Assembly (NCBI RefSeq): GCF_024266705.1 | Contig: NZ_CP100756.1 | Location: forward strand, 2,108,001-2,172,000 | Length of the DNA stretch: 64,000 nt | Direction of reading: 5' to 3' | DNA from: Natrinema gelatinilyticum | GTDB lineage: Archaea; Halobacteriota; Halobacteria; Halobacteriales; Natrialbaceae | In this document: piece after piece, positions 45,460 through 52,275 of the stretch | Layout: each line of letters begins with the position of its first letter | Numbering within the stretch: the first letter of the stretch is position 1 | Made by a program: the position numbers and the translations under genes | The notes under the pieces: model-generated | Seen by the model: only the letters and a program-made list of their open reading frames with translations | Told to the model about the DNA's origin: nothing | Databases searched by the model: none

Positions 45460-46475
45460 CGGACCAGCACCTCGAGCAGGTCGTCGGTGCCAAAGCGGAG
45501 GACGTCGGTCGCAGGTGCACCGAGCGTGTCGGCGTAGTCATCGACCGCTTCGCGGGCGGCCGCGTCCTCGAGACCGGCGGTATTGAGCGCGCCGGCGACG
45601 ACGCGGCTCGGCGCGACCGGTTCGGCGAGGCGCTCGTAGAGATCGACGTACGTCGGAATCGATGGCAGCGAGAACGATTCGTAGCCGTGAATCGATCCGC
45701 GGTCGGCTTCGTGACAGAGGACGAGTCGATCCGCCATGGAACCGTGGAGGATCCCGCAAGTGACCGCCGAGTACGCCGGATGGACGATGCTACCCTGTCC
45801 CTCGACGAACAGGTAGTCGTAGTCGCTCCCTTTCTCCATGATCATCGACTCGACAGCGCCGGCGGTGAAGTCGCTGATGACACGATCGACCGGGGTTCCC
45901 CAACCCTCGATCACGATACCGGTCTGGCCGGTCGGGATCACGGCGGCATCGTAGCCGGCCGCGCGGGCGTCGCGAACGAGTTCCATAGTCGTCGTCATCT
46001 TGCCGACCGAGCAGTCGGTGCCGACGGTGAGGACGATTTCGGCGTCGACGTCACCGGCGACACCGTCGCTGACCGTGAGGTCCGCCGGCGGATCGCGGAC
46101 GTCCCTGAGCTCGCAGTCGTGTTCGGCTGCCAGCCGGGCGAATTCCTCGTCTTCGGCCAGAAAATAGTGTAGTCCCGAGATCACGTCGCAGCCGTACTCG
46201 AGTGCCGTCCGGACGTCGGTTCGCCAGGTTTCGTCGAAGCCACCGCCGATCGGAGCGATGCCAAGTAGCAAGGCATCGACGGCGTCGGGCTCGAGTTCGG
46301 CCATTCCGGCAACGATCGGCGCGTCCTGCACGTCGGGGACGAAGTCGGAAACGTGACGACCGTGGGTCGTCCGATCGAGGACGGCGACGACGTCGTGGTC
46401 GGCGTACCGGAGAACGCCGAGGGCGGTCTTGGCCCGCTCGGGAAATCGCTCGTGGGCGAGAATCGCGACGCGCAT
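45456..46475 (-). CDS. dgcN: DUF1611 protein, D-glutamate N-acetyltransferase-like (DgcN)
   Basis: A 339-residue DUF1611 protein with an N-terminal Rossmann-like half (MRVAILAHERFPERAKTALGVLRY) and a C-terminal P-loop half (VGTDCSVGKMTTTMEL, residues 151-166). It also has VEGQGSIVHPAYS, a family hallmark. Bacterial DgcN N-acetylates D-glutamate before DgcA racemises it. It is first of the two-gene operon and its stop overlaps the next start (ATGA). The ATG at 46475 is chosen over a TTG 9 nt upstream. Confidence 0.78.
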   Translation of the reverse strand: MRVAILAHERFPERAKTALGVLRYADHDVVAVLDRTTHGRHVSDFVPDVQDAPIVAGMAELEPDAVDALLLGIAPIGGGFDETWRTDVRTALEYGCDVISGLHYFLAEDEEFARLAAEHDCELRDVRDPPADLTVSDGVAGDVDAEIVLTVGTDCSVGKMTTTMELVRDARAAGYDAAVIPTGQTGIVIEGWGTPVDRVISDFTAGAVESMIMEKGSDYDYLFVEGQGSIVHPAYSAVTCGILHGSMADRLVLCHEADRGSIHGYESFSLPSIPTYVDLYERLAEPVAPSRVVAGALNTAGLEDAAAREAVDDYADTLGAPATDVLRFGTDDLLEVLVR

Positions 46476-46494
46476 ACCTGGCAATGGTCGACCG

Positions 46495-46709
46495 CCTACT
46501 TAACCATGAATCACTCGGAATGGCGAGACTGAACGGCGTCGAGATTCCTCGACTCGAGGCGACATCGTTCGACTCGATCGGGGATGCATGTTCGGTCCGA
46601 CGAACGCCTGTACTGCCGACAGGACCGGTGGTGGCGTTCCGAAAGCAACCAGCTAGAATCGCTGACAGAAACGAGATGCTACGTGTAGCGAGAAGCGTTC
46701 GTCGTTGCA
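46495..46709 (-). pseudogene. truncated lipoprotein gene remnant
   Basis: From the ATG at 46709 the reverse strand encodes MQRRTLLATRSISFLSAILAGC, a convincing lipoprotein signal with RR and lipobox. A serine/threonine-rich spacer follows (RNATTGPVGSTGV ... SIESNDVASS-like) to about 46495. After that the frame runs into the dgcN gene out of phase. It looks like the 5' end of a lipoprotein gene that lost its body next to the dgc operon. Confidence 0.4.
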
Positions 46710-46944
46710 TGGTGTCTCGTGTCCGATAAACGCACAAACTGGTTATTCACGCTCACAACCAGTGTGGATTACGCGTGCCAGCTCAGTTCCAACCAAATCG
46801 TTGCCGTCTGCTCACTGCTTCAATGATGTACCCCTTTGTTTCGATACGTGTAACGTACCCCGATTGTCGGTCGGAACTGTTCGTTCAGCACCAACGGTAG
46901 AACGGATCGAACCCGTCCACTACTCGCCGATGAACGGACGATGC

Positions 46945-46953
46945 TATTATATA
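46945..46953 (+). promoter_or_regulatory. TATA box of the small Cys/His protein
   Basis: TATTATATA is a strong archaeal TATA box, 28 nt (centre) before the ATG at 46977. The stretch 46710-46944 ahead of it shows no gene. Confidence 0.55.
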
Positions 46954-46976
46954 TTCTGGCCGTGTTAACGAGCCGC

Positions 46977-47171
46977 ATGGATGGTGTCCTGAACGAGACG
47001 ACAAACAAGATCCACAAATACGAAGCCGGTCAGTCCGACTTCCAGACGGTCTGTGGTGCGACGTCTCACGTCGCCCACGAACACCTTCGGATGATCCCCG
47101 TCGAGCGAGCGGTCACCGACACCGATGCGAACCGTTGTGGCCGCTGTTTTTCCGACGGAGACGGCTACTAA
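46977..47171 (+). CDS. small conserved haloarchaeal protein with Cys/His residues
   Basis: A 64-residue protein (MDGVLNETTNKIHKYEAGQSDFQTVCG ...) with CGATSHVAHEHL and a C-terminal CGRCF, a possible zinc site of C..H..H..CxxC type. I recall near-identical small proteins in many haloarchaea, without function. A strong TATA box in leaderless spacing supports expression. Confidence 0.75.
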   Translation: MDGVLNETTNKIHKYEAGQSDFQTVCGATSHVAHEHLRMIPVERAVTDTDANRCGRCFSDGDGY

Positions 47172-47189
47172 TCGTCGGCTTGGTTCGAG

Positions 47190-48122
47190 CTACAGTATCT
47201 GCACTTCGGTCGTCCAGAAAGAGCGAACGGCGTCCTCGAGCGCAGGCTTCGGCGCACCGGTCGCGTCGACGGCGGCCGTCGCGGCCGGTTCGAGTTGCGA
47301 TTCCGCCACGAGCGCATCGACGACACCGCGTTGACCGACGAGGTACAGCGGAACCGCAGTCAGTTCACCACCGCGTTCGTACGCGGCGAGCGTCGCCCGG
47401 CAGCGCTCGAGGTGATCGTCGACCTGCTCGTCGCGGATCCGTTCGAATCTGGCCTGGGAAAAGCCTCCTTTCGAGTGATTCCCCTTGACGTCGCTCTCGA
47501 ATCCCTGGTAGTCGACGCGTTCGTCGCCCTCGAAGACGCCGAGGGCGAACAGATCGGTTCGCACCAACGCGAGGGCGTGTCGTCCGGTCGGCAGGAACCA
47601 CTCGCGCTCGAGGACAAATCGGTCGTCCCAGGTCGCCGCCAGTTCGGTATCGACCGGGGGCTCCAAGGTCAGAGCGATCAGCCCGGCGTCGTCGATACAA
47701 CACAGACACGGCGTCGCGTCGTCGACGAGCGCGACCCGGTCGCCGAGAACGTCGGCCAATTGCGTACGGACGGGTTCGGAAAGCCCGTCATCGCGGACGC
47801 TGACGGTTAACGCACCTTCTGGACTCGTCTGGAACGACGCAAGTCGATCCAGGATCGTCTCGAGGCGGTCCCCGCGCAGTCGATCACGGCGGCGAACGTC
47901 GAGACCAGCGTCACGCTCGTTCACTCGATCGAGTTCGCCCTCGAGCTGTGCGATTCTGTCTTCGAGTCGGTTGATCCGCTCTTCGGCGTCCTGCCTGGCG
48001 GTAGCGGCCTCAGCCCGGCGGTCGGATTCTGCCTCGTAGCGCTTTCGCAACCGTTCGTTTTCGTCCTCGAGGTCGTCGATTCGCTCTTTGAGCGATGCAC
48101 GGCCGAATAACTCGTCGAGCAT
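47190..48122 (-). CDS. Vms1/Ankzf1-like peptidyl-tRNA hydrolase
   Basis: A 310-residue protein: coiled coil at about 8-75, then an eRF1-like fold with the Vms1 signature KGGFSQARFERIR; the GGFSQ at 219-223 holds the likely catalytic glutamine Q223. In eukaryotes Vms1 releases stalled nascent chains from 60S subunits. Archaeal homologues are known from sequence, and a ribosome-rescue role is inferred. The ATG at 48122 matches MLDELFGRASLKER. It follows the DUF5802-like gene by 29 bp on the same strand and is likely co-transcribed. Confidence 0.82.
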   Translation of the reverse strand: MLDELFGRASLKERIDDLEDENERLRKRYEAESDRRAEAATARQDAEERINRLEDRIAQLEGELDRVNERDAGLDVRRRDRLRGDRLETILDRLASFQTSPEGALTVSVRDDGLSEPVRTQLADVLGDRVALVDDATPCLCCIDDAGLIALTLEPPVDTELAATWDDRFVLEREWFLPTGRHALALVRTDLFALGVFEGDERVDYQGFESDVKGNHSKGGFSQARFERIRDEQVDDHLERCRATLAAYERGGELTAVPLYLVGQRGVVDALVAESQLEPAATAAVDATGAPKPALEDAVRSFWTTEVQIL

Positions 48123-48151
48123 CCGGCCGAACACGGGAAGCGAACGTACTT

Positions 48152-48544
48152 TTAGGTTCCGGCGCCCGGCAGGTCGTCGTCCGGCGATCCGACGCGGTCG
48201 GCCTGCCACCCCCCCGAAAACTCGAGGAGCTGCCGAGCACGTTCTCGACGTGCGAGAAACACTTCGCGAAGCGAGGGCGGATTCCTGATTTCGGTTCCCT
48301 CGAGCATGGATTCCGGAAGTGCGAGCGTGTTCGTCGGAACGTCCGCCGCTCCGTGTACCGGGAAGTGACGCGACTCAAGTTTCATCACCAGTGGCGTGTC
48401 GAGCGGCTCGAGACCGTCGCCGGTCGCGTACACTTCTTCGTTGATGTGCTCGTGTTGTTGGCTGTGCATGAGTGCGTGGTCCCCCTCGGTAGGTGTCACG
48501 TAGAGACGTCCGAGATAGTAGCCTCTCGAAAAGACCTCGAACAT
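48152..48544 (-). CDS. DUF5802-like haloarchaeal protein
   Basis: A 130-residue protein starting MFEVFSRGYYLGRLYVTPTEGDHALMHSQQHEHINEEVYATGDGLEPLDTPLVMKL, as I remember for the DUF5802 family. The rest (HFPVHGAADVPTNTLALPES) ends with FLARRERARQLLEFSGGWQ. Function unknown. It lies upstream of the Vms1-like gene and probably heads that operon. A second ATG at 48574 would add ten residues. Confidence 0.75.
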   Translation of the reverse strand: MFEVFSRGYYLGRLYVTPTEGDHALMHSQQHEHINEEVYATGDGLEPLDTPLVMKLESRHFPVHGAADVPTNTLALPESMLEGTEIRNPPSLREVFLARRERARQLLEFSGGWQADRVGSPDDDLPGAGT

Positions 48545-48918
48545 GCTAGTTAATAGCACGGTGTGATCGAACATAACTGTTTCCGGATACGTTTAAATCG
48601 GCGCGCTATCAGACCGATTTCAGAGCCGTCGTGTCGTCGGCCGGCGGGTCGAACGTTGGCTGGGCTGTAACATGCGTTTCGACTCGTCAGTTAGACCCGT
48701 CGGTATCGTCGCATGTGGTCGAGGAGTCTTCGTGTGAACAAAACGGTTCGAACAGTGCCAGCAGGCCGAGAGGCCGTTCTCGGCATCGCTCCTCGGTTCG
48801 ATGACGGGCATTGCAACAGTCTTGAACGCTCAAAACGAACCTCAACGACTAGCCGAACCGAGTAAACGGTTCGAACGAAGGTCAGTCTTTTTAGTACGTT
48901 TCAAAAAACACCTGTCCG
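48545..48918. other. intergenic region with two identical 13-bp palindromic motifs
   Basis: AAACGGTTCGAAC occurs at 48741-48753 and 48864-48876; its core GTTCGAAC is self-complementary. The second copy ends about 10 nt before the TATA-like box at 48887. No gene is seen in the stretch. Confidence 0.4.
48887..48897 (+). promoter_or_regulatory. TATA-like box of the coiled-coil protein gene
   Basis: CTTTTTAGTAC, about 27 nt before the ATG at 48919, fits a leaderless transcript. An AAACGGTTCGAAC motif lies just upstream. Confidence 0.45.
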
Positions 48919-49617
48919 ATGACTCCGACCCGGTCTATCGCTCTTCTCGCGGTTTTCGCTCTCGTCGGCCTCACGATCGCGCCACTTGCGAGCGGTGCCG
49001 GCGTGAATCCGTTTGTCCAGGACGAGAGCGACGATTCCGAGACGGCGACACGGAACGCATCCGCGACACGGAACGCATCCGTCGGGACGCTCATGCAGGC
49101 GAGCGCGGCTGACGCCGAAAGCACAATCGAGTCGGGCATGTTCGAAGCCGCGTACGAGCGCGCGGACAACGAAAGTCGGTCCGTGGTCGTCCACGATCGA
49201 ACGGCCGAACTCGAGTCACAACTCACCGAACTCGAGTCCGAACGCACCCGGCTTCAGGATCAACGTGCCAACCTCTCGCAGGGAGCGTACGAATCTCGAA
49301 TGGCGAAACTCACGGTCGAAATCGCGAGCCTCGAGCGATCGATCAACCGCACCGAGCGCCACGCTGCTGACGTCGGTGTCGCCGAGGACGCGCTCGAGGC
49401 CCTTCGAGAGAAGGTGACGTCGATTCGGGAAATCGTCTTGGAGCAAGGCGGTCCCGATATCGCGGCGCTCGTTCGAGGGTTGTCCGGCAACGGTGGGTTG
49501 CCGGAATTTGAACCGGAACTGCCGGACAAACGCGACCAGTTCGACGGTACCGGGGAAACTCGAGACGGCGATGGAACCGAAGTCGACAGCGAATCGGGAA
49601 CCGATGCCGACAACTAG
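48919..49617 (+). CDS. exported coiled-coil protein
   Basis: A 232-residue protein. The signal MTPTRSIALLAVFALVGLTIAPLASGAG is followed by an acidic spacer with a duplicated hexapeptide-like unit (ATRNAS ATRNAS near 44-55). A coiled coil (about 95-145) follows: ELESQLTELESERTRLQDQ. The tail is acidic. I recall haloarchaeal exported proteins of this kind beside a winged-helix gene. The role is unknown; the regulator gene begins 87 bp downstream on the same strand. Confidence 0.75.
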   Translation: MTPTRSIALLAVFALVGLTIAPLASGAGVNPFVQDESDDSETATRNASATRNASVGTLMQASAADAESTIESGMFEAAYERADNESRSVVVHDRTAELESQLTELESERTRLQDQRANLSQGAYESRMAKLTVEIASLERSINRTERHAADVGVAEDALEALREKVTSIREIVLEQGGPDIAALVRGLSGNGGLPEFEPELPDKRDQFDGTGETRDGDGTEVDSESGTDADN

Positions 49618-49703
49618 CCAGTCGAACACGCCACCCGACGGGATGCCACCTCACGGCTGACGAGCAGACACGCTTTTCAGCGCCGATCACTAACCCTCAC
49701 TCG

Positions 49704-50363
49704 ATGGACTCCGCCGCGTTGTTGGACTTGCTCGGGAACGAAAACAGGCGGCGAATTCTTCGATTGCTCGCTCGCAAGCCCTGTTACGTCACCGAAATCT
49801 CGGACTACCTCGGCGTGAGCCCCAAAGCGGTCATCGAACACCTGCGCAAATTAGAGGAGGCGGGATTGATCGAAAGCCGCGTCGACGACCAGCGACGGAA
49901 GTACTTTCACATCGCGCGGAACGTCCGACTCGAGGTGAACGTCTCGCCGTACGGATTCGCGAGCAAGAGCGCGTACCCGGCGAACAACAGTTTCGACATC
50001 ACGACCTGTCGCCATCTCTCGCTCGACGTGTCCTGGGACGATTCGGACGAACTCGACGAGCTACTCGCCGCCCTGGACAACTTAGAGCAACTCGAGAACG
50101 AACTCTCGCTGGCCCAGCGATGGGTTCAGGGCCGGCTCTGTGACGTCCTCGACCAGATATCCGAGACCGTCGGTGCCGACCCGGATAGTCGAATCTACGC
50201 CGATCTCCTCGCGAGCGTCCGCTCGGAGCCGAAATCGGTGGGGGAACTCAGCGACGACGTCGACGCTCCTCGTGAGGTCGTCGCCGAATTACTCGAAGTG
50301 ATGGCCGACAACGGGGTCGTACGCCGAACCGAGCACGGATGGGAACTGACGACGGCCGGGTGA
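49704..50363 (+). CDS. ArsR-type winged-helix transcription regulator
   Basis: A 219-residue regulator. The N-terminal winged helix is clear: LLGNENRRRILRLLARKPCYVTEISDYLGVSPKAVIEHLRKLEEAGLIESR (residues 8-60). A second winged-helix-like unit is at the C-terminus (DLLASVRSEPKSVGELSDDVDAPREVVAELLEVMADNGVVRR). The stop codon TGA is part of the GTGAAC end of the MITE inserted here, so the original C-terminus may be missing. It is downstream of the exported coiled-coil gene and may control it. Confidence 0.85.
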   Translation: MDSAALLDLLGNENRRRILRLLARKPCYVTEISDYLGVSPKAVIEHLRKLEEAGLIESRVDDQRRKYFHIARNVRLEVNVSPYGFASKSAYPANNSFDITTCRHLSLDVSWDDSDELDELLAALDNLEQLENELSLAQRWVQGRLCDVLDQISETVGADPDSRIYADLLASVRSEPKSVGELSDDVDAPREVVAELLEVMADNGVVRRTEHGWELTTAG

Positions 50364-50852
50364 ACTACTCCGCCCTACCGCGTTCGGGCCTCCCCGGCCC
50401 TCGCTTGTTGCGGACGGAGCTTCCTGTTTCTGTGTCGGAACGTACAGGAACAGATCCCACAGCGTCCACAAGACGCAGAGCGTCTCGTGCGGCCCGGCAG
50501 AACGCCGTTGGCGTTCTGCGGACGGTTCCAGCCTCCGCAGGCGACTTCCCGTTACAGGTGGTTCGGAGTGTCCCACTCCTACCGAATCGACACTCGGCCA
50601 CAACCGACGATGCACGCTTGTTGTCGCGTTTGAACACTGCCGGAAGCGTGGTGAGCATCTTATTATCACCTTCGATCGGATAATAATAAAGATTCCGATT
50701 CACACGAAAACAAGACGTGCGGGCGCTGTATCCCCTCCCTGCTCGCGCCTTCGGCGCTCGCTGCGGATAGCGCGGGACCGTCGGTCCCGCTGACCATGCG
50801 AACGGCGTCGCCGTGAGCAGAAGGGGGCTTAGCGCCCTCAATTACAGCTAAA
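50360..50852 (-). mobile_element. MITE derived from an IS1341-type TnpB element, copy 1
   Basis: 493 bp with ends matching those of the TnpB element: GTGAACTACTCCGCCC at 50360 and CTAAA at 50848-50852 (TTTAG on the reverse strand). The interior lacks TnpB but keeps a reverse-strand frame that ends with a TnpB-like tail (DTETGSSVRNKRGPGRPE). Stable hairpins lie at 50497-50519 (GCAGAACGCC/GGCGTTCTGC) and 50772-50790 (GCGGGACC/GGTCCCGC). It ends both flanking convergent genes: TGA on the left, TAG on the right. Confidence 0.85.
50365..50655 (-). pseudogene. TnpB-tail remnant frame in MITE copy 1
   Basis: An open frame of about 97 codons from MLTTLPAVFKRDNKRASSV to the MITE right end. Only its last part, roughly VDAVGSVPVRSDTETGSS, aligns by eye with the TnpB C-terminus (VDSASVSASRVVETGSP). 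It lacks RuvC and zinc ribbon. The same frame is kept in copy 2 (63503-63796), so it is either selected or recently copied; more likely it covers the omega RNA region. Confidence 0.5.
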
Positions 50853-51474
50853 GATCGCGCCGAAGCCCGGTTCGCAGGTCGCGACCGAAGTAGTAGCCCG
50901 CGAGCGATGCGACGAGCCCGACGGTTGCCCCGACCGCGACGACGGCCTGCCCGGAGCCGGCGATGGCGATGACCGCGTGGTTGAGTACCGCGGCGACTCC
51001 GCCGACCGAAATGCCGGCAGCGCTCGTCTCGAGGTACCGACGGTTCGACCCGATCAGTCCGGCAGCGAACGCGCTGGCGAACATGCCGATTACGCGTCCG
51101 GCGAACGGGAGCACGGTTGCGCCTGCGAGCATGCCGATACCGATGGCGAGAACGAGCGCGAGAAATACCTTCGGCGAGAAGTACCGCTCCAGTGAGAGCC
51201 GTGACGTGAGCCGGGACGGCCACGACCGCGACGATTTGCTCTCGGAGTCGGACTCGGATCCGCGTTGGGCGCCCCGTCGCGGGCGGAGGCTGCCGGGCGA
51301 TCCCGGCGTCTCGCCGTCGCTCATCTCCGACGATCGCCCCGATGGGCCGGACGACGCGGCCCCCGAACCTGACTCGATATCGGAGAGCAGCCGGTCCGTT
51401 TCTTCGAGGAGGTCGTTGGTAGCGCGGGCGTCCCGTTCCCGGCTCTCGGTCACCTCGTCAGAGCGGTCGTTCAT
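50848..51474 (-). CDS. membrane protein of unknown function with charged N-terminal half
   Basis: A 208-residue protein: residues 1-95 are hydrophilic and serine/arginine-rich (a long disordered region); residues 100-200 hold three or four membrane helices (VFLALVLAIGIGMLAGATVLPFAG, FASAFAAGLIG, AVVAVGATVGLVASLAGYYFG). It ends GRDLRTGLRRDL and stops at a TAG that is part of the MITE's TTTAG end. The true C-terminus may have been altered. Start: the ATG at 51474. Confidence 0.7.
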   Translation of the reverse strand: MNDRSDEVTESRERDARATNDLLEETDRLLSDIESGSGAASSGPSGRSSEMSDGETPGSPGSLRPRRGAQRGSESDSESKSSRSWPSRLTSRLSLERYFSPKVFLALVLAIGIGMLAGATVLPFAGRVIGMFASAFAAGLIGSNRRYLETSAAGISVGGVAAVLNHAVIAIAGSGQAVVAVGATVGLVASLAGYYFGRDLRTGLRRDL

Positions 51475-51542
51475 AGTCGATCGGTGGGCCGCCTCCATCA
51501 TGGACCTTTCCCCACCAGCGACGGCCCAATCCTATCGGGTAG

Positions 51543-51768
51543 TGGCTGTCACATCGGTACTATGACCTGGGTCGCAACGGCCGCGTCGGGGTCTTTGCTG
51601 TCGGAACCGGTCCCTTGGTCTTCCTCCTCGTGACGGACCTCGAGCCCCAGCCCAAATATCCGGAACTGATGACCTCTCCTGTGGCTCGTCGGAACAGTGA
51701 TCGCTGTCTGTGGCATGACGATCGGTTCGGCGTTTCTCGTCGCTGCCGCGTACGTCTATCACCGTTAA
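51543..51768 (+). pseudogene. possible frameshifted two-helix membrane protein
   Basis: One frame gives HRYYDLGRNGRVGVF followed by AVGTGPLVFLLV and DLEPQPKYPELMT. The next frame, from about 51675, gives PLLWLVGTVIAVCGM and TIGSAFLVAAAYVYHR with a stop at 51768. Joining them by a single-base shift near 51670 makes a credible two-helix membrane protein of about 70 residues. No in-frame ATG is seen at the front. Confidence 0.35.
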
Positions 51769-51826
51769 CAGATTGCAGCCGATCGCCCGCGTCTGTCGGT
51801 GTCAACGACCGTTATCGGTACCCGCT

Positions 51827-51895
51827 GAGAACGTCGACGTCACCCGCCGTGCACGTTACTGTCGATCGTCGAGAACGTCAATGTCACCCGCTGTG
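51827..51895. repeat. imperfect 25-bp direct repeat, two copies
   Basis: GAGAACGTCGACGTCACCC at 51827 recurs at 51871 as GAGAACGTCAATGTCACCC; the 25-bp copies differ at three positions and are spaced 44 bp apart. They lie 40-110 bp upstream of the small membrane protein gene and may be protein-binding sites. Confidence 0.5.
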
Positions 51896-51934
51896 AACGC
51901 CGTTTTTTCACTGTCATACTGGTAGTCCACTGTC

Positions 51935-52153
51935 ATGGATGCCGAACTACTCGCGTTCGGACTCGCCGCCCTGGCGCTCGGCCTCGGGTTCCTGATCGTC
52001 TCCCGTCGGGTCTACGCCAGGCTCGAGGTATCTCCCGACGTCCGCCGGTCACTGCAGCTGTTGACGATCCTGATCGCGGCCGTACTCGTCCTCACTGGTC
52101 TCGGCCTCCTCGTGGTCGGCGTCGTCTCCTCGTCGGCGGTGCTACCGAGCTGA
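51935..52153 (+). CDS. small two-helix membrane protein
   Basis: A 72-residue protein with two transmembrane helices (LLAFGLAALALGLGFLIVS and LLTILIAAVLVLTGLGLLVVGVV) and a charged loop YARLEVSPDVRRS between them. The second helix has a GLG packing motif. No family is recognised. The clean start, membrane composition and halophile codon use support a real gene. Confidence 0.6.
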   Translation: MDAELLAFGLAALALGLGFLIVSRRVYARLEVSPDVRRSLQLLTILIAAVLVLTGLGLLVVGVVSSSAVLPS

Positions 52154-52275
52154 TCGGTCGATTCGACGGACGACTCGAGAAATCGGACAACTGCCGCGTT
52201 CTCGGTTCTACAGGCGGAGCAGGCCGAGGCCGGTTCACCAGTGACCGAACCCGCGACCGTGGCCGTCGACGGCCG

